The translations under genes were made by a program, and so were the position numbers. The notes beneath the pieces are model-generated. The model was not told the DNA's origin. It made no database searches and worked only from the letters and a program-made list of their open reading frames with translations. A stretch of 64,000 nucleotides of DNA from Acidimicrobiia bacterium (GTDB lineage: Bacteria; Actinomycetota; Acidimicrobiia; IMCC26256; PALSA-610), in assembly GCA_026002935.1 (NCBI GenBank), contig BPGH01000001.1:421965-485964 (forward strand). The letters run 5' to 3'. Numbering within the stretch: position 1 is the stretch's first letter; every line of letters starts with the position of its first letter. Below, in pieces: positions 53,185-61,445 of this stretch.

Positions 53185-55512
53185 GTGCGCCCCCGCCGTC
53201 TGCTCCCGACCGCCGCGGCCGCGGGCGCGGTGGTCGTCAACGTCGTGGACCCGGACTCCTGGCTCGCGTGGGGCTCCTACCACGCGGTCGCGGCCGCCGC
53301 CGTCGCGGTGGTGCTGCGCGCCGCGGGCCGGGGCGGGCGCGACCGGCGGGCCTGGCAGCTGCTCGGGGCCGGCCTGGCGTGCTGGTACGCCGGTGACCTG
53401 TTCTGGGACGCCTACGAGGTCCTCGGGCGGGCACGTCCCGACGTGTCGGTCGCGGACGCGGCGTACCTCGCCGGCTACCCGCTGCTCGGGGCGGCGATCG
53501 GCCGGATGGTCGCGCTGCGCGCCCCGGGGCAGCACCGCGAGGGGATCCTCGACGGGGCGGCGTTCGCCGCCGCGGCCGTCGTCGCGACCTGGCACTTCCT
53601 CGTCGCACCGAGCGTCGAGGGCGCCGGATTGGCGCAGGCGCTGGTGTGGGGCGCGTACCCGGTCGCGGACCTCGTGCTGCTCGCCGCGGCGGGCTGGCTG
53701 CTGCTCAGCCCCGGCCGGCGCGGCGCGCCGACGCTGCTCGTCAGCGCGTTCCTCGTGACGACGCTGGCCGCCGACATCGCCTACCTGGCGATCCCGGTCC
53801 ACTGGCCGGACGTCTCGCTCGTGCCGCTCGACGCGGCCTACCTGGCGTCGTACGTGGCGCTCGCGATCGCGGCCGCGCACCCCCACGCGGACGAGCTCAC
53901 GGCCACGAGCGCGCTGCGGCCGCAGCGCCTGCACCCGGCCCGGATCGTGGTGCTCGGCGTCGCGCTCGTCGCCGCGCCGCTCACCGCCGCCTTCACCGCG
54001 GCGGGCTCGGGGACCCCGACGCGGGCACTCGTGGCGTCGACGTCGGTCCTGTGCGCGGGCCTCGTCCTCGCCCGGTTCTCGATCGCGGTGCGGCAGTGCG
54101 AGGCCGCCCACGAGCTCCTCGCCCGCCGGGCGTCGCGCGACGAGCTCACCGGCCTGCACAACCGGCCCTCCCTGCTCGAGGACGCGGCGGCCGCGCTGGA
54201 GAACGCCCGCCGGGGCGGCGGACCCGTCGGCGTGCTGTACGTCGACATCGACCGTTTCAAGTCGGTGAACGACACCTGGGGCCACGAGGCGGGTGACGAG
54301 GTGCTGCGCGAGGCCGCGAGGCGGCTGCGCGAGGTCGTGCGCCCCGGCGACACGATCGCGCGCGTCGGCGGTGACGAGTTCGTCGTGGTCCTGCGCGAGG
54401 TGAGCGCGCCGGAGGACGTCGAGGCCGTCGCGGTGCGGATCCGCAACGCGCTCGCGAAGCCGGTCACGACACGCGACGCCGTCGTGACCCTCTCGGCGAG
54501 CGTCGGCATGACGATGGGCTCGGGCGTCGACGACGTCGAGCGGCTCCTGCGGGACGCGGACGTGGCGATGTACCGGGCGAAGCAGCGGGGCCGCAACCGG
54601 GTCGAGCGGTACGAGGAGGGGCTGCACGAGCTGCTCGCCCGCCGCGCGCACGTCGAGGCCGGCCTGCGCGGTGCGCTCGCGAACGACGAGCTCCGCGTGT
54701 ACTACCAGCCCGTGGTGGACGCCCGCACCGGGATCGTGCGGGGCGTCGAGGCGCTCCTGCGGTGGCGGGTGCCGGGCGAGGGCGTCGTGGCGGCCGGGGC
54801 GTTCATGGACGTGGCGGAGGACACCGGGCTGATCGTGCCGATGGGGCGGCGGGTGCTCGAGGCCGCGTGCCGGGACGCGGCCGGGTGGGACGCCGGGTCG
54901 GTCCACCCCGAAGCGCTGTGGGTCGCGGTCAACGTGTCGCCCCGCCAGTTCGCGGCGGGTGACTTCGCGGCGACGGTCGAGCGGACGCTCGCCGCGACGG
55001 GCGCGCGGCCCGAACAGCTCGTCCTCGAGATCACCGAGTCGGTGCTGGTGAGCGACGTGGAGCGCACACGCGAGCAGCTCGCGCGGCTCGTCGGCCTGGG
55101 CGTGCGCGTCGCGGTCGACGACTTCGGCACCGGCTACTCCGCGCTCGCGTACCTGCGGCAGTTCCCGATCGAGATCGTGAAGCTCGACCGCCAGTTCGTG
55201 CGCGAGATCGGCGTCACGCCCGAGCGCGCGACGATGGCGGGCGCCGTGATCCAGCTCGCCCACACGCTCGGGCACGAGGTGGTCGCCGAGGGCGTGGAGG
55301 AGCGCCACCAGGTCGACGCGCTGGTACGGATGGGCTGCGACTACCTGCAGGGCCACCACTACGCGCCGGCGCTGCCGCCGGAGGACCTGCGGGGCGTCGT
55401 CGTCGACGCGGCGGACCACCCCGCCGCTGGCGCTCCCTGCGCCCGCGTGAGCGGGCCGGGCGCGCGGGGCCGCCGCCGCGGGCCGCTACCCTGGACCGGC
55501 CCGGGGACGTAG
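53185..55512 (+). CDS. Membrane-bound GGDEF-EAL (cyclic-di-GMP) protein
   Basis: A 775-residue protein: about eight N-terminal membrane helices (residues 10-310), a GGDEF domain (about residues 320-480, RDELTGLHNRPSLLEDAAAA, RVGGDEFVVVLRE intact), and an EAL domain (about residues 490-740, VRGVEALLRWRVPG, VLEITESVLVSD, VAVDDFGTGYSALAYLRQF). Both active-site signatures are intact, so it could make and break c-di-GMP. No RxxD inhibitory site is obvious. The last 35 residues (ARVSGPGARGRRRGPLPW) are low-complexity, and the stop codon falls inside tRNA-Ala, overlapping it by 10 bp. GTG start at 53185. Confidence 0.9.
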   Translation: MRPRRLLPTAAAAGAVVVNVVDPDSWLAWGSYHAVAAAAVAVVLRAAGRGGRDRRAWQLLGAGLACWYAGDLFWDAYEVLGRARPDVSVADAAYLAGYPLLGAAIGRMVALRAPGQHREGILDGAAFAAAAVVATWHFLVAPSVEGAGLAQALVWGAYPVADLVLLAAAGWLLLSPGRRGAPTLLVSAFLVTTLAADIAYLAIPVHWPDVSLVPLDAAYLASYVALAIAAAHPHADELTATSALRPQRLHPARIVVLGVALVAAPLTAAFTAAGSGTPTRALVASTSVLCAGLVLARFSIAVRQCEAAHELLARRASRDELTGLHNRPSLLEDAAAALENARRGGGPVGVLYVDIDRFKSVNDTWGHEAGDEVLREAARRLREVVRPGDTIARVGGDEFVVVLREVSAPEDVEAVAVRIRNALAKPVTTRDAVVTLSASVGMTMGSGVDDVERLLRDADVAMYRAKQRGRNRVERYEEGLHELLARRAHVEAGLRGALANDELRVYYQPVVDARTGIVRGVEALLRWRVPGEGVVAAGAFMDVAEDTGLIVPMGRRVLEAACRDAAGWDAGSVHPEALWVAVNVSPRQFAAGDFAATVERTLAATGARPEQLVLEITESVLVSDVERTREQLARLVGLGVRVAVDDFGTGYSALAYLRQFPIEIVKLDRQFVREIGVTPERATMAGAVIQLAHTLGHEVVAEGVEERHQVDALVRMGCDYLQGHHYAPALPPEDLRGVVVDAADHPAAGAPCARVSGPGARGRRRGPLPWTGPGT

Positions 55513-55576
55513 CTCAGCTGGCGAGAGCACCTGCTTTGCAAGCAGGGGGTCGTGGGTTCGAGTCCCATCGTCTCCA
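55503..55576 (+). tRNA. tRNA-Ala (TGC anticodon)
   Basis: A 74-nt cloverleaf: acceptor GGGGACG with CGTCTCC, D arm AGCTCAGCTGGCGAGAGC, anticodon stem CCTGC/GCAGG around TTTGCAA (anticodon TGC), T arm GTGGGTTCGAGTCCCAT, discriminator A; CCA not encoded. Its 5' end overlaps the 3' end of the GGDEF-EAL gene. The sequence drops in GC immediately downstream, so it is a probable integration site. Confidence 0.95.
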
Positions 55577-55764
55577 CCGGTGGGGGTCAGGTCGCCCGTC
55601 CCGGACGTTGGAACCAAGTTCACCATGACTGCACTCCTGCTCTGATCAGCGTCAGCGGGGATCGCCAGGCGCTGATCCGATTGTCCTCATCAAGGATCCT
55701 GGCAAAGGTCGTCGGCAGCAGCTTGGGCACGAGCAGTGGGTGAGGCCATAGAGGGACGTGGACG
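55577..55764. other. Left edge of a lower-GC island
   Basis: This 188-bp stretch between tRNA-Ala and the large gene is visibly less GC-rich than the core. No integrase or tRNA-like repeat is seen. A short minus-strand reading (ARILDEDNRISAWRSPLTLI up to a stop at 55620) looks mildly protein-like but has no start or context. I count it as probable remnant sequence. Confidence 0.4.
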
Positions 55765-58700
55765 ATGAGCCGACCAGGTTTCGCAGACCGCAACAAGCTC
55801 CGCGATTGGGCCGATACGACGCAGTCGCAGTCAGACTTTCCGCGACTGATCCGGCGCCTGATTCTTGAGACGACTCCCGGACTCGTCGAGCTTGGGATGC
55901 CAGCTGCCGAGGGCGTGGCTGCCGGAAAATGGGACGGTTGGGTTCGGGCTGCGTCATCGAACGCTTGGGTACCCGATGGCCTCTCCGTATGGGAGCTGTC
56001 AGTCAACTCTGGGGCGAAAGCTAAGGCCGAGCAGGACTATCGCAAGCGTGACTCCACCCCTGACGGCTCGCCGTTGGACGAGTGCACCTACGTACAGGCG
56101 ATACTTCGTGTCTGGACGGACCGCGAAACCTTCGCCAAGACCCACAGCGCGGAGAAAAAGTGGAAGGAGGTGCGAGCGTATGGGCTTGATGACATTCACG
56201 CGTGGCTAGAGGCCGCCCCTATCACGTGGGCGTGGTTCTCGGAAGCGCTCGGTCTCAACCCGTACGGCATGCGTACAGCGGAGACGTGGTGGGAGGCATG
56301 GTCGCAGCAAACAAACCCAGTGATGACACCCGCAGTCTTGCTGGCAGGCCGGGATGACTCGAAGAAGGCGATTCGCGACCGGATGGCCCGACCTGGCGTG
56401 ACGACTGTCGAGGGGGCGGCGTACGAGGAGACCTGTGCGTTCATCGCCTCTCTTGCGGTGGATAGCGAATCAGACGGCGATGGATCTCTGCTCGCTCGAC
56501 TTGCATATGTGAATGAACTGAGCACCTGGCGACTCTTGCTCGACTCGGCTCAGCCCCCGATACTCGTCCCCCTCGATCCTGAATTCGCACGGGAGGTCCC
56601 CTCTGGGAGCCCGCACGCGGTGCTAGTCCCTGTTGTGGGGACGGGCGTCGCGGACGTCGAACTGCCAGACTTGGACGCGAGCGCCGTGACTGCGGCTCTT
56701 CGAGCTGCGGGCATGACAGATGAAAAGGAGTCGGATGATGCAGGTCGGCTCGCTCGACGGAGTCTGACCGCCCTTCGTCGACATCTCGCGACCAACAAGG
56801 CGCTTCATCGCCCGCCCTGGGCAGAGCCTCCCGTCGGACGGTACGTCCGGGCCGCGCTGCTTGCTGGTAGGTGGAACGACCACAATGATGGAGATCGCTT
56901 TGCGCTCGCCGAGTTGGCAGGCGAGCCCTACAACGAGTTCAGAGAGAGAGCTGCGGCACTGACTGCGAGCTCCGATCCGATGCTGCTAAACGGCGGGACG
57001 AGCTGGGACTTGGTGGCGCCTTACGACTCCTGGTTACTCCTTAATGACCGACTGACTCACGACGATCTCAACCGATTTCAGTTGGTCGTGAATACCGTCA
57101 TTGGCGAGATCGACCCGTCGTTGGATGTGCCAGAGGACGTGCGTTGGTGGAAGGCATCCATTGAGGGGAAGGTCCGCGCCTTCTCAGCTGACCTTCGTCG
57201 GGGACTCGCTCGCTCCCTTGCACTCTTGGGTGTCCACGGCGCGTCGCTATCTGCTCCGGGCTCTGCGACGGGCTCCGATTGGGCCAACTACCTCGTGCGA
57301 TCGCTCCTCAAGAATGCGAACGAGGACAGCTCTGGTCGCACCTGGGCGTCGCTTAGTGATGTCCTGCCCCTACTTGCTGAGGCTGGTCCAGACGCGTTTG
57401 TAGACGAAGTGACCAGAGGGGTCGCCGGGGACGGTCCCGTGCTCCACAAGTTGTTCACGGACCAGAATACTGACGGGTTGTTCTCCGCGAGTTCACCCCA
57501 CACCGGATTGCTGTGGGCATTGGAGACGGTGGCGTGGTCGCCAGACCACTTCGGTGCCGCAGTGGATCTGCTTGCAAGACTTGATGAGATCGACCCCGGT
57601 GGCCGGCTGGGGAATCGTCCATTTGCGAGCCTCGCCTCAGTGTTCTGCCCCTGGCATCCTGAAAACTCAGTCACGGTAGAGCGTCGGCTGAAGGTCGTCG
57701 ATAGTGTGAGGAAGCGTCACAATGGCGTGGCGTGGAAGCTTCTCCTCAGCATGCTGCCAGAGTTTCATGGCGTTCATTTCCCGACGAACGCTCCGCACTT
57801 TCGCGATTGGAAGCCTAGGTCCGTTCCGGTAACGAATGTAGAGTACCTCGACTTCGTCTCCAACGTGGTCGCCCGCTGCATAGAGGAAGCCTCGACAGAT
57901 GGCGAGCGGTGGTCGGAGTTCCTGAACCACTACTCGGACTTGCCACCAAGTGACCGGACGGTGTCGGTCAACGCTCTCACGGCGCTGGTCGAATCCGATC
58001 AGCTCCCTGACGCAGCTCGCGATCTGCTCTGGAACGCGATCAGGGACCTCGTCGGGAAGCATCGCCAGTACCCCGATGCGAAGTGGGCCTTAGCTGAAGA
58101 CGACCTGTTAGGCCTAGAGGTCTTGATCGAGCCATTGACCCCGAAGGATCCGTCGCAACGCCACGCCTGGCTGTTCCAGGATCACATGCCTCACCTTGAG
58201 GGGGCGAAGATCCGAGATGACCACGATGCATACGAGGCCCTACTGGCTGAGGAGCGGGCGGTGGCCGTCGGTGAGATTGTGGCGGAAGGCGGTCTGGATG
58301 CTGTGCGAACGCTTGTACGGAAGGCAAAGGTGAGTTGGAGCGTTGGGATCGCTTTGGCTGACGCGGTACCTGAGTTCGATGATGAGCTGTTCGTGGACCT
58401 GCGCTCGGATGACCGATACGACATCGAGCTGGCTATGCAGTACTTCGCTAGGCGCTTCCGCCAAGGTGGACGGAGCTGGTTGGACTCAGTTCTGAGCAAG
58501 CACTCGGACGGAACTGCAGCCCAGCGTGCTCGCTTGTTGCTTGCGGCACGCGATCTGCCCAAGGACTGGGAGGCTGCTGAGGCGGAGGGTGCGGAGGTCA
58601 CGGAGTTCTATTGGAAGCATTTCGTGCCCGATGGGCTGGGGTCCGATTTCGACAACGTTGTGTTCGTCGCCAACCAACTCATGAAGTATGGAAGAAATGC

Positions 58701-59568
58701 TATCGCCATCGAGCTGCTCGTAATGCATTTGAGGCGTGATACGGATGACGAGATCAAGACAGCGGAACTGATTGCGAATGGCCTGGAAGGTCTACTCGGC
58801 TCGATTGAAGACCCTGAACTTTCGCGCCTCTCCGCTTATAGCTACGGGCAGGCCTTTGCGCTGCTGGAACGCCATCGCGATCTTCTTGGTGTAGATCGTA
58901 TTGCTCGCCTCGAGTGGGCGTTCCTCCCGGCACTAGGTTACAAGCCTCAGGTGCCGGCACTGCACGAGGGAATGGCCCAAAATCCAGAGTTCTTTGTTGA
59001 GGTTGTGTGCGCTGTTTATCGGTCTCGAAAGATCGAAGATGCTGCGGCCGCAGACGAAGAGGCGGGCGAGCAGCAGGAGGGACGGGCCCGCAACGCTTAC
59101 CACCTACTGTCGTCGTGGAGTGTCATGCCAGGGCTGGTCGACGGCAAGATTGATCAGGATCGTCTGCGTGCCTGGCTCGACGGAGCTCGGCGGTTGCTCG
59201 ACGAGCGTGGTCGCCTGGAAGTCGGACTGGTTCACTTCGGCCACGTGCTCGCCTCGGCGCCACCTGACGACGATGGGGCCTGGCCTCCAGAGGTGGTGCG
59301 GGATCTGCTCGAGGAACTCCAGAGTGAGGACGTTGAGGGCGGGCTTTCTGCCGAACTGTTCAACAGTCGGCGGGTTACCTCGCGCGGCTTGGAGGAGGGC
59401 GGCGTGCAGGAGATGGAACTCGCAGCCAAGTACCGAGCCGATGCTGACCGGTGGGCTGATGAATGGCCGCGTATCGCGGCGCTGCTGCGAGGCATCGCGA
59501 AGTCCTACGAGGCTGACGCCCGGCGGAACGAAGACTCAGCCGAGCGCTTCCGGCGCGGCCTGGAGTGA
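55765..59568 (+). CDS. 1267-residue protein: predicted PD-(D/E)XK nuclease head plus large helical body; defence-system candidate
   Basis: Residues about 50-150 look like a restriction-endonuclease fold: Asp57 in AGKWDGWV, then WVPDGLSVWELSV (Glu77) followed by a Lys pair in NSGAKAKAEQDYRKR, and a later strand TYVQAILRVWTD. Residues about 190-235 (PAVLLAGRDDSKKAIRDRM, VEGAAYEETCAFIASLA) and the following 400 residues are reminiscent of degenerate STAND-type NTPase proteins without a recognisable Walker A. The rest is mostly alpha-helical repeat-like, with conserved-looking blocks GLLWALETVAW and DPGGRLGNRPFASL near residues 580-625. Single gene, inserted after tRNA-Ala, clearly lower in GC and with different codon use. 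I recall similar lone proteins in phage-defence islands but cannot confirm the family. ATG 55765; no signal or membrane segment. Confidence 0.85.
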   Translation: MSRPGFADRNKLRDWADTTQSQSDFPRLIRRLILETTPGLVELGMPAAEGVAAGKWDGWVRAASSNAWVPDGLSVWELSVNSGAKAKAEQDYRKRDSTPDGSPLDECTYVQAILRVWTDRETFAKTHSAEKKWKEVRAYGLDDIHAWLEAAPITWAWFSEALGLNPYGMRTAETWWEAWSQQTNPVMTPAVLLAGRDDSKKAIRDRMARPGVTTVEGAAYEETCAFIASLAVDSESDGDGSLLARLAYVNELSTWRLLLDSAQPPILVPLDPEFAREVPSGSPHAVLVPVVGTGVADVELPDLDASAVTAALRAAGMTDEKESDDAGRLARRSLTALRRHLATNKALHRPPWAEPPVGRYVRAALLAGRWNDHNDGDRFALAELAGEPYNEFRERAAALTASSDPMLLNGGTSWDLVAPYDSWLLLNDRLTHDDLNRFQLVVNTVIGEIDPSLDVPEDVRWWKASIEGKVRAFSADLRRGLARSLALLGVHGASLSAPGSATGSDWANYLVRSLLKNANEDSSGRTWASLSDVLPLLAEAGPDAFVDEVTRGVAGDGPVLHKLFTDQNTDGLFSASSPHTGLLWALETVAWSPDHFGAAVDLLARLDEIDPGGRLGNRPFASLASVFCPWHPENSVTVERRLKVVDSVRKRHNGVAWKLLLSMLPEFHGVHFPTNAPHFRDWKPRSVPVTNVEYLDFVSNVVARCIEEASTDGERWSEFLNHYSDLPPSDRTVSVNALTALVESDQLPDAARDLLWNAIRDLVGKHRQYPDAKWALAEDDLLGLEVLIEPLTPKDPSQRHAWLFQDHMPHLEGAKIRDDHDAYEALLAEERAVAVGEIVAEGGLDAVRTLVRKAKVSWSVGIALADAVPEFDDELFVDLRSDDRYDIELAMQYFARRFRQGGRSWLDSVLSKHSDGTAAQRARLLLAARDLPKDWEAAEAEGAEVTEFYWKHFVPDGLGSDFDNVVFVANQLMKYGRNAIAIELLVMHLRRDTDDEIKTAELIANGLEGLLGSIEDPELSRLSAYSYGQAFALLERHRDLLGVDRIARLEWAFLPALGYKPQVPALHEGMAQNPEFFVEVVCAVYRSRKIEDAAAADEEAGEQQEGRARNAYHLLSSWSVMPGLVDGKIDQDRLRAWLDGARRLLDERGRLEVGLVHFGHVLASAPPDDDGAWPPEVVRDLLEELQSEDVEGGLSAELFNSRRVTSRGLEEGGVQEMELAAKYRADADRWADEWPRIAALLRGIAKSYEADARRNEDSAERFRRGLE

Positions 59569-59571
59569 CCT

Positions 59572-59990
59572 CTAGCTTGAGGCGGGAGGTGGCCAGCCAG
59601 GACGCGGGCGGACAGGGATGTTGGCCTGTTTGAACTCCCTCGCGACCGTGCGTGCACTGACGCCGTAGCGGTTGGCCACCGTTGCCAGCGACTCGCCGCC
59701 GGCGTAGTGGTTGGCAGCATCGGCACCTGTTCGTCGGTGAGCTGCCGTACGCAAGCTCGACGGGGGATGCCGTTCCGCTCCAAGTGCTCTGCGACGGTGA
59801 GCCGGTGGATGCCGTATCGCTGGGCCAGATGCAGGACCGAGACGCCATCGGCGTAGTTCACGAGGAGTTCGGCGATCTCACTGTCGGACAGCCGCCGATG
59901 GTGCTGACTGCGAGGTGTTGCCTTTAGGTCGCTGGCGCTGTCGCCCTGCTTATCGTCAGCTTGGGCGTCAGCTGGGGGTTCGCGAGTAGC
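59572..59990 (-). pseudogene. Remnant of a serine-recombinase C-terminal HTH region
   Basis: Minus-strand sequence reads DDKQGDSASDLKATPRSQHH, then RLSDSEIAELLVNYADGVSV and QRYGIHRLTVAEHLERNGIP. After a one-base shift near 59720 it continues AANHYAGGESLATVANRYGV, SARTVAREFKQANIPVRP and stops at 59572. These are two successive helix-turn-helix units like those ending large serine recombinases of actinobacterial elements; there is no start codon and no catalytic domain. It is read as the decayed tail of a mobile-element recombinase. The stop lies 3 bp from the stop of the large gene (convergent). Confidence 0.6.
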
Positions 59991-60052
59991 GCGAGTACCT
60001 CCACCTGCTCGCCTCGAACCGTGCCGGAACCGCTCGGGACCGGCAGGTGCGG

Positions 60053-61288
60053 TCAGCCGCCGACGTCGGCCCCGGCGGCGCGCAGTGTGCGGCGCAGCCC
60101 GGCGACGTCGACCTCCCGTACCGCTGCGCCGGCGGCCGCGGCGATCGCGGCGGCGGTGCCCGCGGCCTCGCCGGTCGCCATCGCGGCGGGGATCTCCTTG
60201 GTGGCCTGGTGCACGTAGCGCGTGGTCGAGATGCACCGGCCCGCGACGAGGAGGTTCGCGGCGGCGGGGGTCGTGAGGCACCGGTACGGGATCTCGAACA
60301 CGACGTCGCGCCGGGTCCAGTGGCCGGTGCGGGCGATCGTGTCGGGGAAGCGGACGCCCGCGTCCTCCTTCGCGAGCACGTGGTCGCCGACGAGCCGGCG
60401 GCTCTCGGTGATGCCCAGCATGCGCGCGTAGTCGTCGAGCCACGCCCCGGCGAACGCCTCCTCGGCTCGCCGCAGCCGATCGAGCTCCTCGCGGGCCGCG
60501 ACGCGGCACGCGAGCTCGGCACGGGTCATGTCGTCGGGGTCGCACGCGTCGACGCGGTCGGGGTGCGGGCCCCACGGCACCAGCACGCGCCCGCGGTCCA
60601 AGGTGTCGAACCCGGCGCCGCGCGGCCCGTCCGTGACGCCGCCGACCCGGAACCACAGGTGCGGCGGGATCGTGACGTGTTCGAAGCGCGCGCCCGCGGC
60701 GACGAACACGTCGCCGTCGCCCGACGCGTCGACGACGACGCCGGGCAGGATCGCCTCGCGGCCCCGCTTCGACTCGACGAACACGGCGCGCACGACGCCG
60801 TCGGCGAGCGCGACGCCCGCGAACCAGCAGTGCATCCGCAGCCGCACACGGGCGCCGCGCAGTGCGTCGATCGCGACGTCGACGAACGCCTCCGGGTCGA
60901 ACGCGACCGAGTAGCGCACCGACTCGGGAGCACCCCAGACGAGGCCGAAGCGCCGCCAGTGCGCGACGAGGTCCGGGTCCTCGCGGTTCCACTGTTCGCG
61001 CGGCGGGAAGCGCGCCCGCCCGAGCGCCGCGAGCCGGTCCACGAACTCCTGGCACAGGCCGGCGACCACCTGGTTGCCCGCGCCGTCGTCGAGCGTGAGC
61101 AGCAGGTTGATCAGGCCGGCGGTCGCGAGCCCGCCGATCGCGGACGACCGCTCGATCAGCCAGGTCTCGCACCCGTGCCGTCCGGCGGCGACCGCCGCCG
61201 CGACGCCGGCCGCGCCCGCGCCGACGACCAGCACGTCCGGTCGGCCGGCCACCGGCACCTCGCGTGCGGGTTCGGTCCACGTCTCCAC
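60053..61288 (-). CDS. FAD-dependent oxidoreductase (FAD_oxidored family)
   Basis: A 411-residue flavoprotein from GTG 61288. FAD-binding Rossmann motif PDVLVVGAGAAGVAAAVAAG, then IERSSAIGGLATAGLINLLL, VVDASGDGDVFVAAGARFE (second FAD-contact motif), and the C-terminal TTPAAANLLVAGRCISTTRY with ATGEAAGTAAAIAAAAG closing the FAD site. This matches the PF12831-type oxidoreductases, often acting on hydroxylated or heterocyclic carbon compounds; the substrate is unknown. It returns to the high GC of the core genome, so the island ends before 60050. Confidence 0.85.
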   Translation of the reverse strand: METWTEPAREVPVAGRPDVLVVGAGAAGVAAAVAAGRHGCETWLIERSSAIGGLATAGLINLLLTLDDGAGNQVVAGLCQEFVDRLAALGRARFPPREQWNREDPDLVAHWRRFGLVWGAPESVRYSVAFDPEAFVDVAIDALRGARVRLRMHCWFAGVALADGVVRAVFVESKRGREAILPGVVVDASGDGDVFVAAGARFEHVTIPPHLWFRVGGVTDGPRGAGFDTLDRGRVLVPWGPHPDRVDACDPDDMTRAELACRVAAREELDRLRRAEEAFAGAWLDDYARMLGITESRRLVGDHVLAKEDAGVRFPDTIARTGHWTRRDVVFEIPYRCLTTPAAANLLVAGRCISTTRYVHQATKEIPAAMATGEAAGTAAAIAAAAGAAVREVDVAGLRRTLRAAGADVGG

Positions 61289-61445
61289 CGCGCCATCCTC
61301 ACCGCCCCGGCCGTCCGTGCCAAACCCGATGGGAGTGCGCGATCCGCCCGAATCGCCCCGGACCCGAACGTGACATGAGACGGCGGGCGGTGCCGCGCGC
61401 ACATCGGCTGTCCAGGCAACGCCGGCACCGACCGAAATCTGACTC

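Noticed and set aside
51040-55419. A 1459-codon open frame on the minus strand, and similar long antisense frames elsewhere (e.g. 206-2464, 2746-4569, 16664-20035, 61299-63680)
   Set aside because: They are antisense or out-of-frame shadows of clearly conserved genes. In this high-GC sequence stop codons are rare in such frames, and the translations are Arg/Pro/Gly-rich with no motifs.
55620-56006. Minus-strand frame with a protein-like end (DEDNRISAWRSPLTL) at the island's left edge
   Set aside because: It overlaps the start of the large gene, lacks ribosome site and recognisable domain, and only its last 30 residues lie outside the overlap.
61280-61290. 11-bp copy (CGTCTCCACCG) of the 3' end of tRNA-Ala as a possible right attachment site
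   Set aside because: It lies at the start of the FAD oxidoreductase coding sequence, inside high-GC core DNA and 1.3 kb beyond the island's composition edge. Eleven bases can match by chance.
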